This document shows, in pieces, positions 1 to 12,300 of a stretch of DNA of 64,000 nucleotides. The notes under the pieces were generated by a model. The model ran no database searches and was not told the DNA's origin. It worked only from the letters and a program-made list of their open reading frames with translations. The DNA is from Smallanthus sonchifolius (lineage: Eukaryota; Streptophyta; Magnoliopsida; Asterales; Asteraceae). Location: NCBI GenBank assembly GCA_023525975.1, contig CM042030.1, positions 31,056,350-31,120,349 on the forward strand. Direction: 5' to 3'. The position numbers were made by a program, and so were the translations under genes. Position 1 is the first letter of the stretch. The number at the start of each line of letters is the position of its first letter.

Positions 1-199
1 TTTGCGTACCATGAGAGAATGATGCGGATCCTTCGCGTACCGCTAGGGAACAAAAATCCAACCTTTTCCATTTATTTCTCTTGGGCTTCTTCTCGTGCTC
101 GAACTCTTGTATAAAACAAGAACGACTCAAAATACAAACAAAATTAACTAAAAATGCACGAATACAATGGAATAAAGATGTGTGATTTGCACTACAACA
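1..199 (-). mobile_element. Right end of an Athila-type LTR nested in the TEK1 5' LTR
   Basis: The last bases (a tract like AAAGATGTGTG followed by GCACTACAACA) match the right ends of the ATH1 LTRs at 3540 and 24467 in the same plus-strand orientation. Two copies of the GCGTACCGC-type motif typical of those LTRs lie in the first 55 bases. From 200 the sequence becomes the TEK1 LTR and aligns with 29201 onward, so this fragment interrupts that LTR; GTTAC at 200-204 is the likely target-site copy. The rest lies before the window, so whether this is a solo LTR or a full element cannot be seen. Confidence 0.7.
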
Positions 200-890
200 G
201 TTACATTAATTATATAAGTTGTACTGGTGTGTAAAAAGTCCTCTCAGAGTTAACCGTTAATTTTTCCATAGCAAGATAATCATGAACAGTACTGTTGGGT
301 TAACAACCCCTACCTGGGTTAGTAGCGCTAACTTCGACTAGAGGTCGAACGGGTACATTTTTGACCTAATCCATTCATGTGCAAGGCACAAAGAGGCGAA
401 CCACATCCTTTTTCCTTTTTCAGTGGCTACAGTTGAGCGTCTGTTGATGGACTTATGATAATTTTTGTGTTTTGTCTGATAAGCAATGATTGTGTAGAGT
501 ACATATGTTTTCAATACATTTTACAATATGATTTCAATTACATTAAACCTGTGAACTTACCAACATTATGTTGACCCATTTTAGCATGTTTATCTCAGGT
601 CGTTGAATGCTTAGGATATGTGGCTAGGATGCACCCACAGGAGTCACACACTATTCATGCATGGGCATCCTATTTTGATAAACAATATTTTATCATTTTA
701 TTCCAAACGTCCTAAACTTTTAAACATTGCTTCCGCACATTTACTTTGAACTATGTCAAACTTTATTTTAGGCTCGTTTGAGCCTTTTTAAACAAGTATT
801 TTAGTGGTCATTCAAAGTAACTCAATGGTAAAGATCCTCTCGGGTCACGCCCCACGGGTATAGCCCGAAGTGGAATTTAGGGGTGTGACA
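200..890 (+). mobile_element. TEK1 5' LTR (right part)
   Basis: Aligns along its length with 29201-29890 of the TEK1 3' LTR, including the GGGGTGTGACA end, and is followed by a primer binding site. It contains the acceptor-like end (AG at 597-598) of the putative LTR intron and the folded block at about 296-356. The left part of this LTR lies before the inserted Athila-type LTR and outside the window. Confidence 0.9.
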
Positions 891-893
891 GAC

Positions 894-907
894 TGGTATT
901 AGAGCCA
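894..907 (+). other. TEK1 primer binding site (initiator tRNA-Met)
   Basis: TGGTATTAGAGCCA lies three bases after the LTR end. It differs at one base from TGGTATCAGAGCCA, the standard plant site complementary to initiator tRNA-Met, seen intact at 38903 and 57780. Confidence 0.9.
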
Positions 908-1049
908 TTGGTTTCAGCGAACTAGGTTGCACGTAGTGAACTTAGACTGTAACCGATGTCTCATTTGCATTTCACATCCGCACGTACACTTAGTATCCTC
1001 ACATACACTTAGAATACTCACGTATGATAGAAATCGGTGGTTAACTCGT

Positions 1050-1733
1050 TACATAAACACGTCGTCCGCGAACCCGAAACCTGCACCATTGCAGCCCGTT
1101 GTCTCGGATGACGAAGACGTTCAAGAGGAGCTAGACCAAGTCTCAGAATCAGAGCACGAGGAAGAGTCAGAGGAGGAACCAGTGGGTGACGCGAAAGGCG
1201 CGAACTTCCACACTGACTCAGGAGAGACTGTGTCGTATTCAGTCATTCAAGGGGAGGACACTAGCAGCGAGGAGGTGCGACCACCAACACATTCCCCTCC
1301 TCGGTTACCCAGCCATGCACCGCTATGCAGCGATTAGGTTAACTTCATGGGACTTGCATGCCATAGGACAGCTCGTAAGACCGCATTGCCACCCAAGAAG
1401 CGAACTCTTTCTTCGACTGACACCGACCCATTACCCAAGAGGCACTGCCTTACAAGTCAGCGAGAGATTAGGGAATCTTCCCATCAGGTTAGGCCACAGG
1501 AAGTGGGGCCTACTGAGCAGATCATACCACCTAACACTGTGATGAACGAGCCACAACCCGACCCAGGAGCACAGCAGAGCGAGGACACGAGCGAGGACTC
1601 GGATGCTATCATAGAAGCACTTGATGATCGTTTGGTTCAACTTCCGGGCGTAGTGGGCCTTCATGGCTCAGCATTAGGGAGACTGCACGAACGAGTTACT
1701 GCTGGAGAGACCCGACTGGCAGCGGTAGAGTAG
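1050..1733 (+). pseudogene. TEK1 upstream (pre-gag) ORF, frameshifted
   Basis: Open reading in two frames between the primer site and gag. The first part (to 1337) has an acidic Glu/Asp/Ser-rich stretch. The second (1347-1733) has a basic PPKKR/PKRH stretch, an acidic linker and a helix-prone segment near LGRLHERVTAGETRLAAVE. Composition and position match the intact upstream ORF of TEK3 at 62132-62923: basic PKRRR patch, coiled coil, acidic tract. The function is unknown. It is separated from its own gag (24607) by the ATH1 insertion at 1968. No protease, RT or integrase motif is present, so I treat it as an additional 5' ORF, broken here by a frame change near 1337. Confidence 0.55.
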
Positions 1734-1967
1734 GGAGCCGTTGCAGCGGGACAGCGAGAAGCGGGGACCGGTGAGTGCCTAGATTCATTTGCAGCACTCA
1801 TCATCGTTAACACGATGTTTCTTGCATTTACCCTTCTTAGATGATGGTTTTCTTAGAATTCCTATTCAGCCTATTATGGGCGGGCTGTGCCCACAGAATA
1901 TTTGAAGCTTTAAACTTGTTTCTTTTGTGATGGAGCGAAGACTCCTAGAGAATTTTGTATTTCATAC
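1734..1967 (+). other. TEK1 leader up to the ATH1 insertion
   Basis: Non-coding leader between the upstream ORF and gag, interrupted by ATH1. The last five bases, CATAC (1963-1967), are repeated right after ATH1 at 24468-24472 and form its target-site duplication. Confidence 0.8.
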
Positions 1968-3540
1968 TGATGTAGCCAAGATGGTCTATATGAAAACTAA
2001 CAAAACCAAACCTAGACTCCTAAGTAATAAATGGAGTACCTTCGACTAAACCACACTGACATGCAAGTGGACCTATCGAGTGTTGCACAGCTTAATGTTA
2101 AACCGAGTTATCGAACCCTAGAGACACTATTATAACTATACTAGACTCTGACTCGGACTAAATATTGATAGATGGGGGGTTTACTACACTACTAATAATG
2201 CAGAAACTAAAGATCGACTCAAGCTATCAAGATGAGGAACTAAGGTAATATCAGAGATGGAAAGAATACTACCTAGGTCGGAATCCCACTCGCAAAGCAT
2301 AACTTCTACCGGTTCTGAAAACTAACATGGATCTGGGTTTCTAAGGAAACAACTCTAGACTACCTAGTGGATCCCTAATCACTCTCAGGTTGTCAACAAC
2401 TAAGGAACCTAAAAGATGTAATAACTCCCCAGATAGTGGATTACCTTTTGGTCTCTCCAACAATGATAAAGTACCCGAAAGACAGATCACCTTTCAGTCT
2501 CACTGTCCACAATACATTCGCAGAATGCACGGGGTAATCTCAAGATAAGAACTGTGACTCAGAATAGCAACAATCACTAGACACCTAAACCAACTTCCTC
2601 TCAGAAAGTTGGCACTCGGATTCCTAATGATGAATACTAAATGACTATCTCTCACTTCTCGGGTATTGAGACAGGATACACACTCAGATCTAATCTATAC
2701 TCAATCACAACTCCTATGGATCACTATGTCTAGTAAACCACACAAATGACCACGAAACCTGAACTCTATGACCTAGATACGCTAATCAAACTGGAAGACA
2801 TCCACAATCAACGCACGGAATTAAAATCAAACACAAATCAGAATTAAGCTTATAGATTCATCATAATTATCAACTCAAGATCTTTTATAAAATCAATAAA
2901 CCATCAATTAAAATCCAAAACCGATAAAAGTCATAACTTTACGAAGTATTCATCTAATGACCCATGCAGTATCAATGTTTTAGCCTACGATCATGTTCAA
3001 AACATTCAAACAGAAGTAAAAGAACAAGAACATGGTATCAAACACAGAAATGAAACACAAATTTTCAAACTTTAGAACCGAATAAGCTAAACTACACAAA
3101 CCCGGATTCCAAAGCTTCGATCTTGCAATTCAATTGGCTTCCTATGCTCCAAAATCGCCCTATTCACTTCTCTGGATGGCCATATTGCGAACTCTCAACC
3201 TAATGGCAATCAAATTCTATTTAAATTCAATTTAGGGGTTTTGCGGATTTACTAGGCCCTTGCGTACCGCGAGAGGTTGGGTTGGGTTCCTCGCGTACCG
3301 CAAGGTCTTGAAGCTCCTCCCTCGCATACCGTGAGGGACCTATTTTCCAACTTTTTTCACTTTTTCTTCCGGCTTCACTCTCGTGCTCGGTTTCTTCACG
3401 ATTTGACTTGTAATCATCATGAGCACCTGAGAATATAACAAAGACTCAAATACAGACTTAAACGACTAAAAACGAACTCGAAACTATCTAAAAAGGCACA
3501 AAAACTATAGGAATAAAGATGTGTGCTTTACACAACATCA
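1968..3540 (-). repeat. ATH1 left LTR (3' LTR in element orientation)
   Basis: 1,573 bp. Aligns with 12206-12300 plus 22948-24467; roughly 5-6 percent different in the portion compared by eye. Ends in ACAACATCA just before the sequence whose complement holds the GTGTGGGGATGTT polypurine-type stretch. Carries three copies of a CTCGCGTACCGCGAG-like palindrome (about 3259, 3289, 3319) against four in the right LTR. Confidence 0.9.
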
Positions 3541-4560
3541 AACATCCCCACACTTAAACTTTTTTCGCCCTCGAAAAAGCTACAATGGAATCATAACTGA
3601 GATCTGACTTAACATTAATCAATTTCCAATTAGCACAAACATACTCACGTGTTAAAAAGCAATAATCAGTATTTCTGTCTGATTATACCCAAGCACCAAC
3701 TATCAAGCCCCCGTAATGCGTTTTAATTCCATTTTATACATTTGTCAATCAACCTATGTGACTCACACTTAGAAGTTACAGCTCTACCTAATCCCGTCTC
3801 ACGGTTATGTCTAGGCATGGATTAAACCATATAGATTTTCCCACCACGTTAAACTAAGATTTATTTGTTTTAGAAATTAGATGAAATCATGTATGAATGA
3901 GTGGAAATGAGCATTAATTCAAGAAAATGAACTTTCATCTCGAGGCGTTTCAACCAAGTCACTATCCCGGAAGGTAACACATAAACTTAGTCATATTCAA
4001 TAAGCACATAAGACTTACTTAGGGTTGTTTTCTCCATGTGTCCATCCCGGAGGGTAACACATAAGAAAACTTATAATTCTAATCAATTTACTCAATAACA
4101 TGGAATTTATGGATGTCGGCGCCACCGAAACTCGGATTTATTCTCATAAAAAGAGAATGGTGTGACAAAATTTCAAAAACAAATAGATATTATCTTAACA
4201 TGGTACCTATCACCCTATGTTGACAGTTTCATTATTACCGACACCTTAAGATGAGTACCCATGCGATTTCATGATTTAATTACGAGATTAATCCTAAGAA
4301 ACACTCACAACCTATTTAAGCTATTGAAGCTGGCTGGGTCTACCAAAACATCACTGATTAGACACGTTTTCTAAAATTTAAATCATTTAAAACTCAACAA
4401 GTAGATCCAATTGTACCATCATTTTCCATTTTTGATTGCAAAACTTATGCTTTATAAGGACAATCTTGTAAATATTGATTTTTTTTGTATTTTTGAATTT
4501 TTATAAACAAGACAAACTAGCTACACTAGACACTCACATCCCTACACATAAAAGACAAAT
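3541..4560 (-). other. ATH1 3' untranslated region
   Basis: No convincing coding. Read on the minus strand it ends in a short purine-rich GTGTGGGGA stretch next to the LTR, as in Athila elements. At about 4503-4545 lies a block that occurs in the opposite orientation at the two internal unit junctions (about 7085-7135 and 9655-9705). Confidence 0.6.
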
Positions 4561-5028
4561 TATCCTCAATGTGAAGCAAGAAACATCTAAAAATAAAAAT
4601 GCAAAAATAAAAACAGGAAGCGACTTAGCTGGTATTGTAGCAGTGAATTGTCCTGCTTTCTTCATCCTTGTGTGCACCGTATAACATTTCAGTCGCGGTT
4701 GCATAATTTGCTGTCGGTTTGCTCTGTAAGATCAAGATAAACTCCGTCTGAATAGAGATTGAGTACGACGGAATGATGTACTCCTACAAAACAAACTCAC
4801 ACAATACCCACGGCATCAAACTGACAAAAATACAGACTCAAAGTAAAAATAAGAGACTCGACTAACTTACTAAAAATGAAAGACTCAAGATAGATAGGAG
4901 AGAAACGTACTCGATGAGTGACAAACACATAGACATGAATACTACTAGCAAAGTAGATCATCGGTCACGAAAGGTCTCTATGTTTCCCATGGTCTTGGTG
5001 GTCGGTGGATATGGATGATGATGGTGGT

Positions 5029-6866
5029 GTGCTGGAGGACGTCTAGGAATGAGAGATTAACCTTGAGTTGTTTGAACATATCAATGAAGTGACAGTATTC
5101 CCTAGCTCTTTTATGTTGCAGGAAGCGCGCTGGATAGGGAACAAGACTCAAGTCAATCTCGGGGGTCTTCATCTCCACCCCGTTCTTCTTCTCCTCTCCC
5201 TTCTCGGCAGGCTTCTCCAAAACTAAATCCTCATTCACCTGCTCTTCTTCCTCTTCTACTAGTGGGCTCTCCTTCTCTTCGACTCTTCTACTCCTAGTCG
5301 ACACAACATTCACTGAAGTCCCTGGTTCCGTCACCTCAGCTGACTCGAGCTCCTCTAACATCCTAGCATCGATTTCAGCAAAACAAACCCTCCAATCTAT
5401 CTTCTTCACTTCTTAAGGAGACGGAATGTGATATTCAACGCTATGGGTGGCTTTCTCCTCCTCTATTCGACTCCTGATTGACTAGGCCATCACTGAAGTA
5501 TTAGGGCCTGAAGATGGACCTCCCTGTCTGTCCTTCAAGTTTTTCGCGATGTCTCCCACCATGCGTTGCAAGTCCTGAAATGCCGGCTCCTGATTCTTCA
5601 ATAAAGTGTCATGGGCATCCGGTCTTTGCAGAGCATCCCTGTCCTACTGAACTAAGTGAGCAAGCATCTGTGTCTGATTCTCTATCATCTCTTCAATCTT
5701 CCTTGTGTTGAAACTACTTCCCGAACTCGCTCATGCTTCAGCTCCTCCATACTGATTCGGGCGGCCATTAAACCCAGGTGGGTTGTTTCCAGATCTCCAT
5801 CCCGAGCTATAAGAATTATTGTAGGTGTTGTACCCTCTGTTCTGGTTACCAGCAAAACTCACCTGCTCCTGATGATTGACGAGGCAATCTCTGGTGTCGT
5901 AGCCTCCCCTGCACACCTCACACCTTTGAGCACGGAGCTTCAACTCTTTGATCTCATTAGCCATAGCCGCGAGTGCAACAGCCATGCTAGTATCAGGAGT
6001 GACCTGATGCACACCTCTAGGAGAAGAGGCAGATGCTCTAGCACTAGGAATGGAAGTCCTAGTATATGCCGATGCTATTTAGCGAGAGCGAAGCTCTCAA
6101 ACATCACCTCGCACTCTGCAGGATCGAGTTTGTCCATGATATGGCCTCCCGCGGCTGTGTTGAAAGATTTTTGCTTCTCAAAGGTGAGGCCATTATAAAA
6201 CTTATCCACAATCACCTAGTCTGATAGACCATGCTAGGGACATCGGCTCAACAGGGTGTTGAACCTCTCCCACGCCATGTGATAAGGCTCGTCAGGGTCC
6301 ATCCGGAAAGAGTGGATCTGGTCCCTAAGGCGAGCGGCCTTGGAAGGTGGATAGTATTTCTTGAAGATCCTCCCATGTAGTGATAGAGTTGTCTAGGAGG
6401 GTGTCAAGCGAAGTAGATGCATGCCCAGAGAGCGATAATGGGAAGAGACGCAATTAGATAGTGTCCTTAGACACACCCGTGATATTGAAGGTATCACATA
6501 TGCGCGCGAAGTGGGACATGTGTCCCGGTGCATCCTCATCCTCAAGGCTATGAAACTGAGTGGCATAAGTGATCGTGCTCATGACATGTGACAGGATCTG
6601 TCATATATTGGTGTTCGGAATAGCGGGGCGTGTGATCGAAGATCCGCCCCGGTGACCCTGTCACTGGCCCTCTGGAGGACGGTACACCTCGCTGGTGGGT
6701 CAGCATCGCCCATGATAGGAAATGGAATTGGGCTAGTAGAACATACCTGGGATTTGTACAGCTTTTTCAAATGCTCCCGGAATTCGCGGGTGCGCTCGTG
6801 TAGCTCTCCTTCGGGCTCTGGAAAAGTTGAATAAGGTGGTGATCCCTGCGAACGAGTATTGTGCAT
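5029..6866 (-). pseudogene. ATH1 gag, copy 3 (distal to the primer site)
   Basis: Athila-type gag on the minus strand starting at the ATG at 6866 (MHNTRSQGSPPYS). Visible parts: an N-terminal region with PIPFPIMGDADPPAR, fragments of the retrotransposon gag core, a CEVCRGGYDTRDC zinc knuckle near 5900, and the conserved segment RFLQHKRAREYCHF near 5110. Reading is interrupted: several frame changes and stops lie between 6580 and 6010, and about 23 bases are missing relative to copies 1 and 2 near 6350. It ends at LQH followed by unrelated TTIIIHIHR, where a normal Athila gag continues toward protease. The same break in all three copies means the truncation predates the triplication. Confidence 0.8.
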
Positions 6867-7044
6867 AAACAGAAAGACACTAGAAGGAAAGGGACAAAGA
6901 CTAAAAGACATAAAGACTCGATTCTAAATTAGGCACACAAGTAGCACGTAGGACAAGCACACAAACAAGACTCAAAAGAAAAGAAATAAAATAAACCAAA
7001 AATCAAACAAAGAACTAGTCAAAGTTAATATTGTTATTGCCAAG

Positions 7045-7064
7045 TGTCCCCGACAACGGCTCCA
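7045..7064 (-). repeat. Internal primer-site-like sequence, unit 3
   Basis: The complement reads TGGAGCCGTTGTCGGGGACA. It resembles the true ATH1 primer site at 12181-12199 with a few differences and lies 2,568 bp to the left of the next copy at 9613. Confidence 0.8.
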
Positions 7065-7573
7065 AAAATTTGATGTACACCTTTAGGATTCAAGTGTGGG
7101 GATGTGAGTGTCTAGTGTAGCTAGTTTGTATTGTTTATAAAAATTAAAAAATAACAACGGGAAGCAACTTAGCTGGTATTGTAGCAGTGAATTGTCCAGT
7201 TTCCTTCATCCTTGTGTGCACCGTATAGCATTTCAGTCGCGGTTGTATAATTTACTGTCGGGTTGCTCTATAAGATCAGGATCAACTCCGTCCGAATGGA
7301 GATTGAGTGCAGACGGAATGATGTACTCCTACAAAACAAACTCACACAATACCCGTAGCATCAAACTGACACAAATACAGACTCAAAATAAAATTAAAAG
7401 ACTCGACTCAATCACTAAAAATGAAACACTCAAGATAGATAGCAGAGAAACGTACTCGACGAGTGTCAAACACATAGACATGAATACCACTAGCAAAGTA
7501 GATCATCGGTCATGAAAGGTCTCTACGTTTACCAAGGTCTTGGTCGTCGGTGGATATGGATGATGATGGTGGT

Positions 7574-9434
7574 GTGCTGGAGGACCTCTATGAATGGGAG
7601 ATTAACCTTGAGTTGTTTGAACATATCAGGGAAGTGACCGTATTTCCTAGCGTGTTTATGTTGCAGGAAACACGCTGGATAGGGAACACGACTCAAGTCA
7701 ATCTCGGGGGTCTTCATCTCCACCCCCTTCTTCTTCTCATCTTCCTTCTCGGCAGGCTTCTTCAAAACTAAATCCTCATCCACCGGCTCTTCTTATTCTT
7801 CTACCGGTGGGCTCTCCTTCTCTTCTACTCTTCTACTCCTAGTCGACACAACATTCACTGAAGTCTGTGGTTCCTTCAGCTCAGCTGACTCGGGCTCCTC
7901 TAAAATCCTAGCATCGATTTTAGCAAAACAAACCCTCCAATCTATCTTCTTCACTTTTTCAGGAGACGGAATGTAATAGTCAACGCTGTGGGAGGCTTTC
8001 TCCTCCTCTCTTTGACTCCTTATCGACATGGCCATCACTGAAGCATTAGGGCCTGAAGATGGACCTCCATGTCTGTCCTTCAAGCTCTTCGCGATGTCTC
8101 CTACTGTGCGTTGCATGTCCTGAAATGCCGACTGCTGATTCTTCAATAAAGTGTCATGGGCATCCGGTATTTGCCGAGCGTCTATGTCCTGCTAGACTAA
8201 GTGGGCAAGCATCTGTGTCTAATTCTCTATCATCTCTTCAATCTTCCTTATGTTGACACTGCTTCCACAACTAGCTCCTGCTTCAGCTCCTCCATATTGA
8301 TTCGGGCGGCCATTAAACCCAGGTAGGTTGTTTCCATATCTCCATCCCGAGCCATAAGAATTATTCTAGTTGTTGTACCCTCAGTTCTGGTTCTGGTTGC
8401 CAGAAAAACTCACCTGCTCCGGATGATTGATGGGGTAATCTCTAGTGTCGTGGCCTCCCCTGCACACCTCACACCTTTGAGCACTAAGCTTCAGCTCTTT
8501 GATCTCGTTAGCCATAGCCGCGAGTGCAGCAACCACGCTAGTATCAGGAGTGACCTGATGTACACCTTTAGGAGAAGTGGCGGATGCTCTAGCGCTAGGA
8601 ATGGAAGTCCTAGTAGATGGTCGCTGCTGTTCAGCTAGAGCGAAGCTCTCGAACATCTTCTCGCACTTAGCAGGCTCGAGTTTGACCATGATATGGCCTC
8701 CCACAGCCGTGTTGAACATTTGCTGCTTCTCGAAGGTGAGGCCATTATAGAACGTTTCCACAATCGCATAGTCTGATAGACCATCCTGGGGACATCGGGT
8801 TAACAGCGTGTTGAACCTCTCCCAGACCATGTGATAAGGATCGTCAAGGTCCATCCGGAAGGAGTGGATCTGGTCCCTAAGGCTAGCAGCCCTGCAAGGT
8901 GGATAGTATTTCTAAAAGAATTTGGCATGAAAATCCGCCCATGTGGTGATAGAGTTGTCTGGGAGGGTGTCAAGCCAAGTAGATGCACGCCCAGAGAGCG
9001 AGAATGGGAAGAGACGCAAATAGATAGCGTCCTTAGACACACACAGTGATATTGAAGGTATCACATATGCGCGCGAAGCGGGACAAGTGTCCGGGTACAT
9101 CCTCATCCTCAAGGCCATGAAAATGAGTGGCATGAGTGATCATGCTCATGACATGTTACAGGATTTGCCATGTATTGGTGTTCGGAATAGCGTGGCGTGT
9201 GATCACAGATCTCGCCCTGGTGACCCCGTCACTAGCCCTCTAGTGCACAGTATGCCTGGCTGGTGGGTCGGCGTCGCCCATGATAGGAAATGGAATTGGT
9301 CTAGTAGAACATACCTGGGATTTTAACAGATCTTTCAAACGCTCCCGGAATTCACGGGTGCTCTCGTGTAGCTCTCGTTCGGTCTCTGGAAAAGATGAAT
9401 AAGGTGGTGATCCCTGTGAACGAGTATTGTGCAT
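7574..9434 (-). pseudogene. ATH1 gag, copy 2 (middle)
   Basis: Same gene as copies 1 and 3, starting at the ATG at 9434, exactly 2,568 bp from both neighbouring starts. The gag core is recognisable (LRLFPFSLSGRASTWLDTL near 9000; MVWERFNTLLTRCPQDG near 8800), then a CEVCRGGHDTRDY zinc knuckle near 8460 whose final Cys codon has become Tyr, then the RVPYPACFLQHKHARKYGHF segment near 7650. Frameshifts and stops break the frame near 9240, 8900 and 8380. It ends at the same LQH/TTIIIH break. It could have supplied particle protein only before these lesions; now it is a pseudogene. Confidence 0.8.
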
Positions 9435-9612
9435 AAAAAGAAAGACACTAGAAGGAAAGGGACAAAGACTCAAAGATAGAAAGACTCGATTCTAAATTAG
9501 AAACATAAGTAGCACGTAGGACAAACACACAAACAAGACTCAAAAGAAAAGAAATAAAATAAACCAAAAATCAAACAAAGAACTAGTCAAACTTAATATT
9601 ACTATTGCCATG

Positions 9613-9632
9613 TGTCCCTGACAACGGCTCCA
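9613..9632 (-). repeat. Internal primer-site-like sequence, unit 2
   Basis: The complement reads TGGAGCCGTTGTCAGGGACA. It lies 2,568 bp from the functional-looking site at 12181 and 2,568 bp from the one at 7045, which shows that the duplicated unit includes the primer-site region. Confidence 0.8.
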
Positions 9633-10140
9633 AAAATTTGATGTACACCTCTAGGATTCAAGTGTGGGGATGTGAGTGTCTAGTGTAGCTAGTTTGTCTT
9701 GTTTTTAAAAATGCAAAAATAAAAACAGGAAGCGACTTAGCTGGTAATGTAGCAGTGAATTGTCCTGCTTTCTTCATCCTTGTGTGCACCGTATAACATT
9801 TCAGTCGCGGTTGCATAATTTACTGTCGGTTTGCTCTGTAAGATCAACATCAACTCCGACCGAATGGAGATTGAGTACGACGGAATGATGTACTCCTACA
9901 AAAAAAACTCACATAATACCCACGGCATCAAACTGACACAAATACAGACTCAAAGTAAAAATAAGAGACTCGACTAACTCACTAAAAATGAAAGAATCAA
10001 GATAGATAGGAGAGAAACGTACTCGACGAGTGACAAACACATAGACATGAATACTACTAGCAAAGTAGATCATCGGTCACGAAAGGTCTCTACGTTTCCC
10101 ATGGTCTTGGTGGTCGGTGGATATGGATGATGATGGTGGT

Positions 10141-12002
10141 ATGCTGGAGGACCTCTATGAATGAGAGATTAACCTTGAGTTGCTTGAACATATATAAATG
10201 AAGTGACCGTATTCCCTAGCGTGTTTATGTTGCAGGAAGCGCGTTGGATAGGGAACACGACTCAAGTCAATCTCGGGGGTCTTCATCTCCACCCCCTTCT
10301 TCTTCTCCTCTTCCTTCTTGGCAGGCTTCTCCAAAACTAAATCCTCAACCACCGACTCTTCTTATTCTTCTACCGGTGGGCTCTCCTTCTCTTCTACTCT
10401 TCTACTCCTAGTCGACACAACATTCACTGAAGTCCCTGGTTCCGTCAGCTCAGCTGACTCGGGCTCCTCTAACATCCTAGCATCGATTTCAACAAAACAA
10501 ACCCTCCAATCTATCTTCTTCACTTATTCAGGAGACGGAATGTGATAGTCAACGATGTGGGAGGCTTTCTCTTCCTCTCTTTGACTCTTTATCGACACGA
10601 CCATCACTGAAGCATTAGGGCTTGAAGATGGACCTCCATGTCTGTCCTTTAAGCTCTTCGCGATGTCTCACACCGTGCTTTGCAAGTCCTGAAATGCCGA
10701 CTGCTAATTCTTCAATAAAGTGTCATGGGCATCCGGTATTTGCCGAGCGTCCATGTCCTGCTGGACTAAGTGGGCAAGCATCTGTGTCTAAGTATCTGTC
10801 ATCTATTCAATCTTCCTTGTGTTGACACTACTTCCACAACTAGCTCCTGCTTCAGCTCCTCCATACTGATTCGGGCAGCCATTAAACCAAGGTGGATTGT
10901 TTCCAGATCTCCATCCCGAGCCATAAAAATTATAGTAGTTGTTATACCCTCAGTTCTGGTTCTGGTTGCCAGCAAAACTCACCTGCTCCTGATGATTGAC
11001 GGGGCAATCTCTGGTGTCGTGGCCTCCCCTGCACACCTCACACATTTGAGCACTAAGCTTCAGCTCTTTGATCTCATTAGCCATAGCCGCGAGTGCAGCA
11101 ATCATGCTAGTATCAGGAGTGACCTGATACACACCTCAAGGAGAAGAGGCGGATGCTCTAGCGCTAGGAATGGAAGTCCTAGTAGATGGTCGTTGCTGTT
11201 CAGCAAGAGAGAAGCTCTCGAACATCTCCTCGCACTCAGCAGGCTCGAGTTTGTCCATGATATGGCATCCCGCAGCCGTGTTGAACATATGCTGCTTCTC
11301 GAAGGTGAGGCCATTATAGAAATTTTCCACAATCGCCCAGTTTAATAGAGCATGCTGAGGACATCAGCTCAATAGCGTGTTGAACCTCTCCCAGGCCATG
11401 TGATAAGGCTCGTCAGGGTCCATCCTGAAGGAGTGGATCTGGTCCCTAAGGCGAGTTGCCCTGGAAGGTGGATAGTATTTCTTAAAGAATTTGGCTTGAA
11501 AATCCTCCCATGTGGTGATAGAGTTGTCTAGGAGGGTGTCAAGCCAAGTAGATGCACGCCCAAAGAGCGAGAATGGGAAGAGACGTAAATAGATATCGTC
11601 CTTAGACACACCCGTGATATTGAAGGTATCACATATGCACACGAAGCGGGACAGGTGTCCGGGTGCATCCTCATCCTCAAGGCCATAGAACTTAGTGGCA
11701 TGAGTGATCGTGCTCAAGACATGTGACGGGATCTTCCATATATTGGTGTTTGGAATAGTGGGGCGTGTGATCGAAAATCTCACCCCTGTGACCCCGTCAC
11801 TGGCCCTCTGGTGCACGGTACGCCTCGCTGGTGGGTCAGTGTCGCCCATGATAGGAAATGGAATTGGGCTAGTAGAATGTACCTGGGATTTGCACAGCTC
11901 TTTCAAACGCTCCCGAAATTCGCGGGTGCGCTCGTGTAGCTCTCGTTCGGGCTCTGGAAAAGTTGAATAAGGTGGTGATCCCTACGAACGAGTATTGTGC
12001 AT
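10141..12002 (-). pseudogene. ATH1 gag, copy 1 (proximal to the primer site)
   Basis: Athila-type gag starting at the ATG at 12002. A TAG replaces the Gln codon seen at the same place in copy 3 (MHNTRS then stop). The longest clean stretch (11906-11364) covers the gag core: MGDTDPPARR, then DIYLRLFPFSLFGRASTWL, then FFKKYYPPSRATRLRDQIH. Further left come FEKQHMFNTAAG (near 11300), a CEVCRGGHDTRDC zinc knuckle (near 11020; CX2CX3HX4C as in Athila gag) and the RVPYPTRFLQHKHAREYGHF segment (near 10240). It ends at the shared LQH break. Best preserved of the three, but with at least two stops and several frame changes. Confidence 0.82.
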
Positions 12003-12180
12003 AAACAGAAAGACACTAGAAGGAAAGGGACAAAGAGTCAAAGACAGAAAGACTCGATTCTAAATTAGACACACAAGTTGCATGTAGGACAAGCATATAA
12101 ATAAGACTCAAAAGAAAAGAAATTAAATAAACCAAAAATCAAACAAAGAACTAGTCAAAGTTAATATTTCTATTGCCAAG

Positions 12181-12199
12181 TGTCCCGGCAACGGCGCCA
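12181..12199 (-). other. ATH1 primer binding site (Asp-tRNA type)
   Basis: The complement reads TGGCGCCGTTGCCGGGACA, the Athila-lineage site complementary to the tRNA-Asp 3' end by established knowledge. It lies seven bases from the right LTR and fixes the element's orientation as minus. Confidence 0.9.
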
Positions 12200-12205
12200 A
12201 AAACT

Positions 12206-12300
12206 TGATGTAGCCCAGATGGTCTATATAAAAACTAACAAAACCTTACCTAGACTCCTAAGTAATAAATGGAGTACCTTCGACTAAACCGCACTGATAA
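12206..12300 (-). repeat. ATH1 right LTR, left piece
   Basis: Starts TGATGTAGCC like the left LTR at 1968 and matches it to about 2060. Cut off by SIR1; continues at 22948. Confidence 0.9.

Noticed and set aside
4475..4684. Short plus-strand frame in ATH1
   Set aside because: Lies in the untranslated part, opposite to the element's strand, with low-complexity Lys/Asn composition.
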